Origin: Sphingomonadales bacterium
GTDB taxonomy: Bacteria; Pseudomonadota; Alphaproteobacteria; Sphingomonadales; Sphingomonadaceae
Direction of reading: 5' to 3'
Assembly: GCA_027486415.1 (NCBI GenBank)
Contig: JAIXPC010000011.1
Coordinates: forward strand, 107,411 to 171,410
DNA: 64,000 bases
Positions 29,985 to 39,653 of this stretch are shown here, in pieces; the stretch's first letter is position 1, and every line of letters begins with the position of its first letter. The position numbers and the translations under genes are program-made. The notes beneath the pieces are model-generated. The model saw nothing but the letters and a program-made list of their open reading frames with translations. It had not been told where the DNA came from and did no database searches.

Positions 29985-32900
29985 TCAGAACTTCACCTGG
30001 ACGCCGCCATAGAAGAAGCGACCGGTGTTGGTGTAGATCGCCGAGCCCGCGCCGTCGCCCAGGATCAGATCCAGCGGCGGAAGCTGATCGAAGATGTTGT
30101 CCACACCGACATAGGCCGAGATGCCCTTGTACACCTTGGCCGTGAAACGCACGTCCGAATAGGTGATTGCCGGATAATAGACCTGCGGGAAGCGATCGAG
30201 GTTTTCCGGCGGGCGGGTCTGCTCTTCGTTCTGGTCGCGCCAGTTGCCGATCGTCTGCTTGCTCAGATAACGGAAGCTGTAGAGCAGATCGAAGCCCTTG
30301 TAGCCGACGGTCAGGTTGGCCTGGGCGTTCACCGACGGGTTGCCCAGCGTGTCATGCTCGCGGGTCAGGCGGTTCGGCTCGCTGAGCGAGGTGTAGACGT
30401 GCCGCTTGAGCAGGACCGACACCAGCGTGCGAACGTTCAGGCGCCAGTCTTCACCGAACTGGTGGGTGTAGGCGGCGTCGAAGTCGATGCCCTTGGTCAG
30501 CTGGCGCGCGAAGTTGAACGGCCGCTGGATGAACGAGATCCCGGTGGTGGGGATCGCGACATTCGTCCCCGCGTGCTGCACGTTGGCCTGGCCACGGAAG
30601 GTGCCGTTCGGGTTGCGGAAGATGTTGGCACAGAACTGGTTGTTGATGCCTCCCGGTTCGTCATAGCACTGGTTGACGATGGTTTGCGCCGCCGGCGAGT
30701 TGATCGCATCGCGCAGATTGATGCGATAGAAATCGACGCTGGCCACGAAGCCCGGCAGGTACGACGGGGTGTAGACCATGCCGACAGTCCAGCTGTCCGA
30801 CTGTTCGGCGAACAGGGTGGGATTGCCTTCAGTGACACCGGAGATGCCAGAAGCAGGTCGGTTGGTGAACGGCTCGGTGGTGGCCACCCCACCAACCGTG
30901 AAGGTCTGCGTCGTGGGCACGCCGGCAGCCTGACAATTGGCTCGGCGATTGGGGTTGGCGTTGATGTTCTGCTGGCCGCATGGATCGACCAGGCCATTGA
31001 GGAAGGTCTGGTTCTGGGCCTGGAACAGGTCGAGCTGCGTCGGAGCGCGGACCGCGCGACCGTAGTTGGCCCGGAAGCGGACATCGTCAACCGGCGACCA
31101 GATACCGCCCACGTTGTACGAGTAGACCGTGCCGGTGCGGCCGGTGCTGTAGTTCGAAACGCGGCTGGCGGCTTCGACCGTCAGTTCCTTGAAGAACGGC
31201 ACATCCTTCAGGACCGGGATGCGGACTTCCCCGAACGCTTCCCAGACGTCGAGACGCGGCGGGGTGAAGTTCGAGATCGAGTTCAGGAAGGTGGCGCCGC
31301 TGCGGGTGCTGTCGTCAAACGCCGAGAAGCTGCGCTCCTGACGCCATTCGCCGCCGACCGAGAAGGCCACCGGGCCGCCGGGCAGTTCGAACAGCTTGCC
31401 GAGGTCACCCGAGACGTTGCCAACCAGATTGAACTGTTCCGACCACTGACGGCGGCTCGACACCTGGCCGATGTAGGCCAGGGCTTCCGCCGACGGCGCG
31501 CCCAGACCGAACAGGTTCAGCGGACGGCAGGCCGGATCGTCGTTGGTGGTGCTCGTATCGGTGTTGATCGAGCAGACGATCTGGCCAGCCGTGTTGCGTG
31601 CCGCGTTCACAGCATTGGTGAAGCGAGCCAGGTTCACGTTGCCGTTGGTTTCGTAATAGGTCTCGACGCGGCCATAGTTGAAGGCAACGTTGTAGCTCCA
31701 CGTATCCATGAAGCTGCCTTGCGCGCCGACCACGGCGCGGAACAGTTCTCGGCTGTGGTTTTCACCGCGGCCACCGAAATCGATGTTGAAGCGCTGGATG
31801 CGGAACGTGCCGGCGGCCGGCAGGCTCACGGACAGCAGATCGCGGGCCTGCTGGGTCAGGAACGGGTTGGTGATGCTCAGCAGCGGATCAAGCGCGCCCG
31901 AGGAGAAGGTCGGCTGGCCTTCCTGCAGCGATTCCGTGCGGACCCACTTGGCTTCGAAATAGGGACGGAAGCCGTCCGAAACTTCATAGCTGCCGATCAG
32001 GTTGGCGGCATAGCGGGTGTTGCCGATCTGCATCAGGCCGGTTTCACGCAGGGTCGAACCGAGGCCGCCCTGGGCGTTGCCCGAACCGAACGGACGGAAA
32101 TCGCGATCCACCACGTTGCGGACGAGGCTGCCATCGGGAAGGAACACGAACACGTTGCCGAGCTGGTTGGCACCGTTGTTGCTGAACAGGCCCGAGCAGT
32201 TCAGCGTCGCACGCGGACCGGGGGCAACGCCCTGGCAGGTTGACGTGAAGGCGCCGCCGGTCGAAATGCCGATGTTCTTGATGCCGCCGATGAACTGGTT
32301 GTCGAACACGCCGTTGCCGGCAGCCGGCTCGGCCGTGCCGCCCGGGCCGCTGAAGGCCGTGTCCTCGACCAGCTGGAACTGGCTGCGGCCGGTCAAGGCG
32401 CCGGTGTTGGGGCGATCGGCAAAGAACAGCGGATCGCTCTTGTTGTATTCCAGCGACAGGGCGATGTTGCCGCGACCACCACCGAAGTTTGTGCCGGCGG
32501 TGATGGTGGCCAGATACTGGGCCGAATCGCCACGCGACGAGATGCCGGCCTGGGCGCGGCCCATGATGCCTTCAAAATCGCGCTTCAGCACGAAGTTGAC
32601 GACACCGGCCACGGCGTCCGAACCATAAACCGACGAGTTGCCGCCGGTGACGATGTCGACGCGCTCGATCAGGTCGACCGGGATGGTCGAAACGTCAACC
32701 GTCTGGGCGCCCGGCTGGGAGCTGACATGGCGCAGGCCGTTCTGCAGCACCAGCGTGCGGGCAGTGCCCTGGCCACGCAGATCGAGGATCGACAGGCCGG
32801 CAGTGCCGATGAAGCGGCCCGAGTTCTGGCTGGTGAAGGTCGGACGGAACTGCGGCAGCAGCGCAAGGCGGTCACCAACGTTGACCTGGCCGTTCTGCAG

Positions 32901-33104
32901 CAGCTCGGCCGCGCTCAGCGAGGTGATCGGCACGGTGGCGTCGATGTTGTCGCGCGCGATGCGCGAGCCGGTGACGACCATCATTTCGGTCGCGGCTTCC
33001 TCGGCAGCGCCCTGCGCCGTCTTGGTGGTCTGATCCTGGCCAGCGAATGCCGGCGACGCAACGAACGCCAGGGCGGATGCCCCGGCAAGGATGATTGAAC
33101 GCAT
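29985..33104 (-). CDS. Large TonB-dependent receptor
   Basis: This 1,039-residue outer-membrane receptor has a signal peptide (ALAFVASPAFA). A VVTGSRIARDN segment is followed by the plug (TLVLQNGLRHV, VDIVTGGNSSVYGSDAVAGVVNF). The long barrel ends in RFFYGGVQVKF. This oversized subgroup is common in sphingomonads and caulobacters and is associated with uptake of glycans or plant compounds. No degradative gene is adjacent, so the substrate is unknown. It is divergent from the split tRNA-Leu. Confidence 0.92.
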   Translation of the reverse strand: MRSIILAGASALAFVASPAFAGQDQTTKTAQGAAEEAATEMMVVTGSRIARDNIDATVPITSLSAAELLQNGQVNVGDRLALLPQFRPTFTSQNSGRFIGTAGLSILDLRGQGTARTLVLQNGLRHVSSQPGAQTVDVSTIPVDLIERVDIVTGGNSSVYGSDAVAGVVNFVLKRDFEGIMGRAQAGISSRGDSAQYLATITAGTNFGGGRGNIALSLEYNKSDPLFFADRPNTGALTGRSQFQLVEDTAFSGPGGTAEPAAGNGVFDNQFIGGIKNIGISTGGAFTSTCQGVAPGPRATLNCSGLFSNNGANQLGNVFVFLPDGSLVRNVVDRDFRPFGSGNAQGGLGSTLRETGLMQIGNTRYAANLIGSYEVSDGFRPYFEAKWVRTESLQEGQPTFSSGALDPLLSITNPFLTQQARDLLSVSLPAAGTFRIQRFNIDFGGRGENHSRELFRAVVGAQGSFMDTWSYNVAFNYGRVETYYETNGNVNLARFTNAVNAARNTAGQIVCSINTDTSTTNDDPACRPLNLFGLGAPSAEALAYIGQVSSRRQWSEQFNLVGNVSGDLGKLFELPGGPVAFSVGGEWRQERSFSAFDDSTRSGATFLNSISNFTPPRLDVWEAFGEVRIPVLKDVPFFKELTVEAASRVSNYSTGRTGTVYSYNVGGIWSPVDDVRFRANYGRAVRAPTQLDLFQAQNQTFLNGLVDPCGQQNINANPNRRANCQAAGVPTTQTFTVGGVATTEPFTNRPASGISGVTEGNPTLFAEQSDSWTVGMVYTPSYLPGFVASVDFYRINLRDAINSPAAQTIVNQCYDEPGGINNQFCANIFRNPNGTFRGQANVQHAGTNVAIPTTGISFIQRPFNFARQLTKGIDFDAAYTHQFGEDWRLNVRTLVSVLLKRHVYTSLSEPNRLTREHDTLGNPSVNAQANLTVGYKGFDLLYSFRYLSKQTIGNWRDQNEEQTRPPENLDRFPQVYYPAITYSDVRFTAKVYKGISAYVGVDNIFDQLPPLDLILGDGAGSAIYTNTGRFFYGGVQVKF

Positions 33105-33282
33105 GGAGAGCCCCTCTTTGCGGTTGTGGGTGCCCCCATGACGAAATTGTTACGTCGATGGAAGCCTGGATTGCCGAAAACGTCGCCCGTGCGACAACCG
33201 GGCGCAAGACTGTTGCTGCAATGCATCATTCTCGATTCCGGCGATTGCCCTGCCGACGCGCTTGCGCTAACCGGGCGCCACT

Positions 33283-33322
33283 GCCCCTGTGGTGAAATTG
33301 GTAGACGCGTCCGACTCAAAAT
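33283..33322 (+). pseudogene. 5' part of host tRNA-Leu(CAA), interrupted in the anticodon loop
   Basis: GCCCCTG (acceptor strand), the D-arm GTGAAATTGGTAGACGC and the 5' anticodon stem TCCGA lead into CTCAAAA. The sequence then becomes unrelated A/T-rich DNA. Its missing 3' part is found at 53587-53640. Joined, the parts give an 85-nt class II tRNA with the anticodon CAA at the same offset (34) as the intact tRNA at 34784. The host tRNA promoter must lie just upstream and points at the integrase. Confidence 0.9.
33314..33322 (+). other. attL core
   Basis: ACTCAAAAT spans the anticodon CAA (33317-33319) of the split tRNA-Leu and recurs at 53587-53595. The flanking bases differ immediately after the core (GGAATT here, CGGATG at the right), marking the crossover. 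Confidence 0.85.
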
Positions 33323-33365
33323 GGAATTGGGTCTAAAAAACAGCGTAAAAAACAAAATAAAATCA

Positions 33366-34724
33366 ATGACTTTGACAAAGTCAGATGCGCAAGATATACT
33401 TACACATGTCTTACACATTTTGGCAGCGCCGGAAGTGCCGACAGAGACGCACAGTTTGATGGATGGACGCCTTCACGTTTATCGACGTGAGGGCAGTCGC
33501 TTTTGGCAATGCTCCACCTACATGGGTAGCCGCAATCACCGGCAGACCACCAAAGAGACCAGCCTTCCGTTGGCGATTGAATTCGCCAAGGAGTGGTATT
33601 TGGAGCGAATGGTGGAGGACCGCCGCCGCCGCCGTGGCGGCACATCCCTGATTCTTGATGGGCCGGAACATCTGCCGCCGGATCATGAGAGTGCGCCTTT
33701 GGATCGGCGTAAGCGGCGCGCCGCGACCGGCCCAACGTTCAAGGATGCCGCCGATGCCTTCGAAAAAGAGTTTGGCATCATCACCCTTGGCGAACGCAAT
33801 GCCAACTACGTTGCGCAGAAGTCGATGCACATCAACGTGCACCTGCTTCCCTTCTTCGGTGACAAGCAGGTTGCCGACATCACCGCTGGGATGATCCAGG
33901 ATTACCGGATGCATCGGCAAACCTCGCGCATCGATCCGAAGACTGGCAAGGCGCGCAAGCCCGCTCGCGCGACCCTGCATGGCGAGATCGTGACGCTGCG
34001 CCAGGTCCTGAAAACGGCGAACCGCAAGGGTTGGATACCGGCGCTGCCAGACATGTCTGCGCCGTACAAATCCTCTGGCAAGGTTGAGCATCGCGCGTGG
34101 TTCTCCCCTGAGGAATACAAACTGCTGTACGAGCACACCCGCAAGCGCGCCCAGAACCCGCCTAAGGAGCGGTGGCGCGCCGAGTGCGAAACCTTCCATG
34201 ACTACGTTCTGTTTATGGGCAACACCGGGCTGCGGCCAGACGAGTCCGCCCGCCTGGAGCTTCGTGACGTGACCGTGGTGAAGGACGAGGCGACCGGCGA
34301 GCGCATTTTGGAGATCGAAGTGCGCGGCAAGCGCGGCGTGGGCTACTGCAAGAGCATGCCCGGCGCAGTGCTGCCGTTCGAGCGCATCCGCAAGCGTAAG
34401 CAGCTCAAACCCACCGATCCTATCTTCGGAAAAACACCCCGCGAACTGATGAACACGGTTCTCGACGAACTGAATCTGAAATTTGACCGGGATGGCCATA
34501 TCCGCACATGCTACAGCCTTCGGCATACCTATATCTGCCTTCGGCTGTTGGAGGGGGCTGATATTTATCAGGTCGCCAAGAACTGCCGCACCAGTGTGGA
34601 AATGATCGAGAAATACTATGGCAGGCACTTGAAGAATAATATCGATGCTTCAGCCGTGAATGTCCGCAAGGCGAAGAAACCTTCAAAGGTACGGGCTAAA
34701 GCTGTGAAATCAGCCGACGAATAG
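33366..34724 (+). CDS. int: Tyrosine recombinase (element integrase)
   Basis: The catalytic domain shows Arg290 (NTGLRPDESARLEL), a beta-hairpin lysine region (VRGKRGVG), and Arg386-His387 (YSLRHTYI). The nucleophile tyrosine is at 417 or 418 (EKYYGRHL). A SAM-like core-binding domain (KSMHINVHLLPFFGDKQV) precedes it. The start is uncertain. ATG 33366 gives 452 residues, while ATG 33459 (MDGRLHVYRREG) would leave the left arm sites outside the gene. An in-frame ATG even lies in the att core (33321). It is positioned to be read from the host tRNA promoter. Confidence 0.92.
   Translation: MTLTKSDAQDILTHVLHILAAPEVPTETHSLMDGRLHVYRREGSRFWQCSTYMGSRNHRQTTKETSLPLAIEFAKEWYLERMVEDRRRRRGGTSLILDGPEHLPPDHESAPLDRRKRRAATGPTFKDAADAFEKEFGIITLGERNANYVAQKSMHINVHLLPFFGDKQVADITAGMIQDYRMHRQTSRIDPKTGKARKPARATLHGEIVTLRQVLKTANRKGWIPALPDMSAPYKSSGKVEHRAWFSPEEYKLLYEHTRKRAQNPPKERWRAECETFHDYVLFMGNTGLRPDESARLELRDVTVVKDEATGERILEIEVRGKRGVGYCKSMPGAVLPFERIRKRKQLKPTDPIFGKTPRELMNTVLDELNLKFDRDGHIRTCYSLRHTYICLRLLEGADIYQVAKNCRTSVEMIEKYYGRHLKNNIDASAVNVRKAKKPSKVRAKAVKSADE
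33399..33417 (+). repeat. Left arm-type sites: two CTTACACA direct repeats
   Basis: CTTACACA occurs at 33399-33406 and 33410-33417, an 11-bp period. The same octamer occurs four times near the right end (53489-53527) and in the same orientation. This is the layout expected for arm-type binding sites of the tyrosine recombinase. They overlap the 5' end of the integrase frame if ATG 33366 is used. Confidence 0.65.
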
Positions 34725-34783
34725 GCAATGGGATAGCCTTTCCGGTTGCGCGCCCCGATGGGCACGCTATAGGAAGGGGCATC

Positions 34784-34868
34784 GCGGGCGTGGTGGAATT
34801 GGTAGACGCAGCGGATTCAAAATCCGCCGCCGCAAGGCTTGTCGGTTCGAGTCCGACCGCCCGCACCA
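34784..34868 (+). tRNA. tRNA-Leu, anticodon CAA, carried by the element
   Basis: An 85-nt class II tRNA with a perfect acceptor (GCGGGCG/CGCCCGC), anticodon stem GCGGA/TCCGC and loop TTCAAAA. The anticodon CAA is at 34818-34820. The T-arm is GTCGG-TTCGAGT-CCGAC, and CCA is encoded. It lies 60 bp after the integrase and has the same anticodon as the tRNA the element interrupts, with a clearly different body sequence. The loop differs from the att core at position 32 (T instead of C). Confidence 0.95.
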
Positions 34869-35116
34869 CCTTACAAAGCAGGATCGATCAGGCCGTTGCA
34901 CATCGGCCCGATCATGCGCTCAGGCGGGGTTCAGAGACCGAACGGGATCGCCGCGCCTGCCGCGAAATGCTCGTGGAGCCAGGGGCATGGTGGCGACCCG
35001 GCGGCGCGGACGCGCCGCAGCCATCGCACTGAAAATATTTGGCAACTTAGGCCATCTGTCCTACCAATACGCACTGGATTGCCAGAGCAGAACATTGAAC
35101 CGGCGTGGGGGTACGT

Positions 35117-36892
35117 GTGACGGAGTTGAATTTCAAAGGAAAAGAGTTCGTCTACAACCACCACCTAGCCGTGCCCTTCCGTCCGCTTGTGCCGGATGCA
35201 GCAAAGGGTATCGGACCGGTTTCTCTCGATGGCAATCTGGTGATCCAGGGTGACAACCTGCATGCGCTGAAGGCGCTCCTGCCGCTGTATGCGGGTAAGG
35301 TGGACTGCATCTTCATCGATCCGCCCTATAACACTGGCAACGAAGGTTGGTGCTACAGCGATAACGTTAATGCACCCATGATCCGGGAATGGCTGCAATC
35401 CAACCCCATAGGGATTGAGGATGGCCTTCGCCACGATAAATGGTGTGCGATGATGTGGCCGAGGTTACGGCTGCTGCATGAACTGCTGAGTGATCGTGGA
35501 TGCATGGCAGTTTGTATCGGCGATGATGAGCTGCATCGTTTAATTGTTATCCTTGAGCAGATATTCAGCCGTTCGATCTCTGCAACTCTCACTTGGAAAA
35601 GCCGGGCCAAGCCCCACAATACAGGGAGCGCGAAGGTTAAGCCACAAGGCGACACTGAGTATGTCGTGTTAATTTCAAAGACTGATGAGATTGATTACAA
35701 TCTAATTGTATCCGGAAACGCTCGTAGTTACCCACATGAAGATAAAGACGGTCGATTCAGGCTTCAGACAATTTTGAAGAGTGATCGCGGTGAGAACAAA
35801 CGCGACACAATGAAATTCGCCATTGATGGGTACAAGCCTCCTGCTGGTCAAAGATGGCAAGGCGGCGAGACGTATATTAAGGACTTGTTTCGTAGAAATA
35901 GAGCCGGTTTCTTTGACGGCACGCCCTTCCTAAAATATTATGAACATGAAGAGGCTGAAGAAACATCTCCATTTTGGTGTTACGTTCCTCGCGAATTTAG
36001 CGGAACATCTGAAAAAGGAAAAAACCTACTTAATGATATTGTAGGAAGTGATCATGGTATTGACACAGTTAAGCCATTGGAGATTGTTGATTATGTTATT
36101 TCGAGGGTATGTGGAAACGAGGCAATAATTCTGGACTCATTTGGAGGCTCTGGGACAACCGCGCATGCTGTTCTGGAGGCGAATAAGCGTGATAGAGGAA
36201 ACCGCCGATTTATAGTGGTGGAGATGGAGGATTACGCCGACCGCTTGACGGCAGAGCGCGTCCGTCGCGTCATCAATGGGTATGATTTCAAGGGAACACA
36301 GAAGACGGAACTTCTACGAGAACGGTTGAACTGGCGCGCGCTCACCAGCGCCGTTGAGATTGTGCAGAAAGTCGCTGCCATCGAAACGCTGCACGGACAC
36401 GAATACGACCGGATAAAAAAGGAAGTATCCGACGCCGAGCTTGTCGTCACGGGCGAGAAGACCGTGGATGAGCGAGCCGAGGGTTTGGGCGGCACCTTCA
36501 CTTATTGCACGCTGGGCGATCCCGTTGAGCTCGATAAGGTACTGAGCGGCGAGACATTGCCTTCCTTCGCCGGACTTGGTGCGCCGCTGTTCCATATGGC
36601 CACCAACCGCGCCATCGATCCCGCCGCCATGCGCGAGGCGGACTTCTATCTCGGTGCGACGGAAGGCCAGCATGTCTGGCTGATTTACAAGCCTGACCTC
36701 AATTGGCTGAAATCGCCTGATGCAGCGCTCACCCTGGCGCGTGCCAAGGCGTTTGCCGCAACCGACCCTGAGAAGAAGCACCTTATCTTCGCTCCGGCGC
36801 GGTTCGTGAGCCAGAAGATGCTGGCCGAGCAGAACATCCCGGTGGAGTTTGTTCCGCTGCCCTTCGCGCTTTATCGCATCGACAGGAGCTGA
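35117..36892 (+). CDS. Type III restriction-modification system, Mod (adenine methyltransferase and target recognition)
   Basis: Mod methylates adenine in the recognition sequence and gives specificity to the Mod-Res complex. The 591-residue protein has the catalytic DPPYNTG at residues 68-74 and the SAM motif DSFGGSGTTAHAV at about 340-352. This order defines the beta class. The target-recognition region between them (bases roughly 35600-36230) is visibly A/T-richer than the flanks, as expected for swapped domains. GTG 35117 gives the usual start MTELNFKGKEF, where GTG 35105 adds four unlikely residues. The 248 bp between the tRNA and this gene hold no other gene I can support. Confidence 0.93.
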   Translation: MTELNFKGKEFVYNHHLAVPFRPLVPDAAKGIGPVSLDGNLVIQGDNLHALKALLPLYAGKVDCIFIDPPYNTGNEGWCYSDNVNAPMIREWLQSNPIGIEDGLRHDKWCAMMWPRLRLLHELLSDRGCMAVCIGDDELHRLIVILEQIFSRSISATLTWKSRAKPHNTGSAKVKPQGDTEYVVLISKTDEIDYNLIVSGNARSYPHEDKDGRFRLQTILKSDRGENKRDTMKFAIDGYKPPAGQRWQGGETYIKDLFRRNRAGFFDGTPFLKYYEHEEAEETSPFWCYVPREFSGTSEKGKNLLNDIVGSDHGIDTVKPLEIVDYVISRVCGNEAIILDSFGGSGTTAHAVLEANKRDRGNRRFIVVEMEDYADRLTAERVRRVINGYDFKGTQKTELLRERLNWRALTSAVEIVQKVAAIETLHGHEYDRIKKEVSDAELVVTGEKTVDERAEGLGGTFTYCTLGDPVELDKVLSGETLPSFAGLGAPLFHMATNRAIDPAAMREADFYLGATEGQHVWLIYKPDLNWLKSPDAALTLARAKAFAATDPEKKHLIFAPARFVSQKMLAEQNIPVEFVPLPFALYRIDRS

Positions 36893-36896
36893 GCGC

Positions 36897-39488
36897 ATGT
36901 TCCGCCAGCTCGATTATCAGGACCGCGTGCTCTCGACCCTCGACGCGTATCTCGACCTGTTGAAGGAGAAAAAGGCGCGCGCTGACAAGGTTGCCGCGCT
37001 GGCTGCGCAAGACCCAGACCTCGGGCTTGCGATACCCGACTTTGCCAAAGAAGCATGGGAGGCCATGAAGGCCGCAGGCAAATTGCCCGCCTCGCGGGCT
37101 ACCATTCCCTTCTCTCCGCGCATGGACGGGTGCAGCCGCCCCGTGCCCAACGCCGTGCTGAAAGTACCCACCGGCGGGGGCAAGACGTGGCTGGCCGTCA
37201 CTGCTGTATCGCGGGTGATGGGCCGATACCTCGACCGCAACACCGGTTTCGTGCTGTGGATCGTGCCCAACGAAGCCATCTATTCCCAGACGCTGAAGCA
37301 CCTGAAAAACCGGCAACATCCCTATCGTCAGGCGCTCGACCGCGCCGCCGCTGGCCGCGTCAAAATCATGGAAAAGACCGACCGGCTCGATGCACGGGAA
37401 GTGGAGTCAAACCTGTGCGTCATGTTGCTGATGCTGCAATCCGCCAATCGCGAGACGCAGGATTCCCTGAAGATGTTTCAGGATCGCGGCGATGTGCACG
37501 GCTTCTTTCCGCCGGAAGGCGAGCAGCAGGCGCACAAGGCCGCCATAGACCGCACGCCCAACCTTACCGCCTACACGGGCATGTTCCCGATGGTGAAGGA
37601 TTCACTGGGTAATGCGCTACGCATCATTCGCCCGGTGGTGGTGATGGACGAAGGCCACCGCGCCATCTCCGACCTCGCCTTCGGCACTCTGTTTGGCTTC
37701 AATCCTTGCTTTGTGCTGGAGTTGACCGCCACGCCGCAGGACGTACAGCCGCGCGGCGGGCGCAATCCCCGCGAAGGCCGCTACGCCAACGTGCTGGTCG
37801 AAGTGACGGGCCGCGAGCTGGACCGCGAAGGCATGATCAAGATGCCGCTCAACCTCGATCCACGCCAGGGCAATGACTGGAAGGCGACCCTCAACGCCGC
37901 CCTGACCAAGCTCAACGCGCTGGACGCGCAGGCGCGCCAGCTTCGCGCCGACACGAACCGCTACATCCGACCCATCATGTTGATTCAGGTCGAGCGCACC
38001 GGGGCCGATCAGCGCGAGAGTGGTCATATCCATGCCGACGATGTGAAGGAATGGCTTCTCACCGCTGGCTTCGACCAGGCGGAGATCGCCATCAAAACCG
38101 CACAACAGAATGATTTGAGCGATCCGGAGAATCAGGACCTGTTGTCGCCCACCAACCGGGTACGGGCTATCATCACCAAGCAGGCGCTCCAGGAAGGTTG
38201 GGATTGCCCGTTTGCTTATGTGCTGTGCAGCCTGGCAGCCAGCTCAAACCTGAAGGCCATGACCCAGCTCGTAGGGCGCATTCTGCGGCAGCCTGGTGCA
38301 CTGAAAACCGGGGTTGAGGCGCTGGATGAATGCCATGTCATCACGCACCATGCCGATACGGCATCAGTGGTAGAAGCCATTAAGGATGGGCTGGAGCAGG
38401 ACGGGCTTGGCGACCTTGTGTTGCGCGTCACGCAGGATGACAAGGCGGCTGCGGCAAAGACGGCCCGCACCATCACGCGTCGTCCGGCTTTCGCCACCAC
38501 CGAAATCTATCTGCCCAAGGTGATGATCGTCGAAGGCGAACACGTCCGCGAGCTTGATTACGAGACCGATGTGCTCTCCGCCATCGATTGGCGGGGCTAT
38601 GATCCCAAAACCATCGCCGACCGCGTGCCGGAAAACGCGCAAGCCGCTGAAAGCCAGTTACAGCGCATCCGGCTGTCCGATGACGGCGACGAGCTTTTTG
38701 TCGGCGAAACGGTGGCCATGAATACCGAAACACTGGCCTTTGATCATGCCCATGCCGTGCGCATGATCTCGGACATTATCCCCAATCCGTTCGTTGGCCG
38801 CGAAATTGTCGGGGCGACCGTTGCGCATCTTTACGCGCGGGGCTTCGACGACGCCAAGCTCGGCCAACTCGCCAGCCTTATCGTCGAAGAGTTGCGCAAG
38901 GGGTTGGATACCGAACGCACCGCGCGTGCCGAGGCCCTGTTCAAGGCCGACGTGGCGGCAGCGCGCATTCAGTTTCGCCTGCGGCTGGACGGGCGCAATT
39001 GGCGCATGCCGTTCAGCGTCGAGACGACTGAGGCAGAGAATGCCCGCCAGCTGCTCAACCGCGCCGGTGGCGCGCTGGAGAAAAGCCTGTTCGCGCCGGT
39101 CTATGAGAACGAGCTGAACGGTGATGAGCGAGACGTGGCCGTCTATCTCGACGGTGAGAAGACGCTGGCATGGTGGCATCGCAATGTCGCGCGGTCGCAG
39201 TATGGCATCCAGGGGTGGCGTAAGGCGAAAATCTATCCCGATTTCATCTTCGCCGTGCAGCGCGACGGCGAGGCGCGCCGGATCACCGTACTGGAAACGA
39301 AGGGCGATCAGCTCGACAATCTCGACACTGCCTATAAGCGCGAGGCCCTGTCCTTCCTGTCCGATCATTTCCAATGGGATGATGCTACGCCCGTCGGTGA
39401 ACTGGAGCTCGTCAATAACGGTGAGACCGTCGAAGGCACGCTCATTCTCATGAGCGAATGGAAGGCCAAGCTGCCCAGCTACTTATAG
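36897..39488 (+). CDS. Type III restriction-modification system, Res (helicase-endonuclease)
   Basis: The 863-residue protein is a superfamily 2 ATPase fused to a nuclease. Walker A is VPTGGGKTW (near residue 90), Walker B is the DEGH box in VVVMDEGHRA, and motif III is ELTATP. The C-terminal PD-ExK nuclease is IYPDFIF followed by VLETKGDQ. With Mod it translocates or switches along DNA and cuts away from the site. ATG 36897 follows the mod stop by four bases with AGGAG seven bases before it, so mod and res are one operon. Confidence 0.93.
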   Translation: MFRQLDYQDRVLSTLDAYLDLLKEKKARADKVAALAAQDPDLGLAIPDFAKEAWEAMKAAGKLPASRATIPFSPRMDGCSRPVPNAVLKVPTGGGKTWLAVTAVSRVMGRYLDRNTGFVLWIVPNEAIYSQTLKHLKNRQHPYRQALDRAAAGRVKIMEKTDRLDAREVESNLCVMLLMLQSANRETQDSLKMFQDRGDVHGFFPPEGEQQAHKAAIDRTPNLTAYTGMFPMVKDSLGNALRIIRPVVVMDEGHRAISDLAFGTLFGFNPCFVLELTATPQDVQPRGGRNPREGRYANVLVEVTGRELDREGMIKMPLNLDPRQGNDWKATLNAALTKLNALDAQARQLRADTNRYIRPIMLIQVERTGADQRESGHIHADDVKEWLLTAGFDQAEIAIKTAQQNDLSDPENQDLLSPTNRVRAIITKQALQEGWDCPFAYVLCSLAASSNLKAMTQLVGRILRQPGALKTGVEALDECHVITHHADTASVVEAIKDGLEQDGLGDLVLRVTQDDKAAAAKTARTITRRPAFATTEIYLPKVMIVEGEHVRELDYETDVLSAIDWRGYDPKTIADRVPENAQAAESQLQRIRLSDDGDELFVGETVAMNTETLAFDHAHAVRMISDIIPNPFVGREIVGATVAHLYARGFDDAKLGQLASLIVEELRKGLDTERTARAEALFKADVAAARIQFRLRLDGRNWRMPFSVETTEAENARQLLNRAGGALEKSLFAPVYENELNGDERDVAVYLDGEKTLAWWHRNVARSQYGIQGWRKAKIYPDFIFAVQRDGEARRITVLETKGDQLDNLDTAYKREALSFLSDHFQWDDATPVGELELVNNGETVEGTLILMSEWKAKLPSYL

Positions 39489-39503
39489 CGGCGGCAGACT
39501 AAG

Positions 39504-39653
39504 CTACTCCCGCCGTCGCTGATCGAGGCGGCGCAGGGTCTCGCGCCGCCAGCGCAGGGCGTTTGCCCAGCGGCAGCAGGTGCAGCTCGTGGTAAGGGTG
39601 ACGTGCAGCAGCGCGCTCGCGATCAGGTCAAGCAGTGAGGTCAGTATTCGCAT
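39504..39653 (-). CDS. Small protein of unknown function
   Basis: A 49-residue protein (MRILTSLLDLIASALLHV...) with one hydrophobic N-terminal helix and an Arg-rich tail. A strong AGGAG site lies 6 bases before ATG 39653, which is the main support. A pair of cysteines (SCTCC) follows the hydrophobic stretch. It is convergent with res and unrelated to any family I know. It may be a small membrane peptide. Confidence 0.5.
   Translation of the reverse strand: MRILTSLLDLIASALLHVTLTTSCTCCRWANALRWRRETLRRLDQRRRE

Noticed and set aside
34784-34868. Intact tRNA-Leu as the element's original target or a host gene left in place
   Set aside because: It lies between the two parts of another tRNA-Leu that pair perfectly with each other, so it must be inside the inserted segment.
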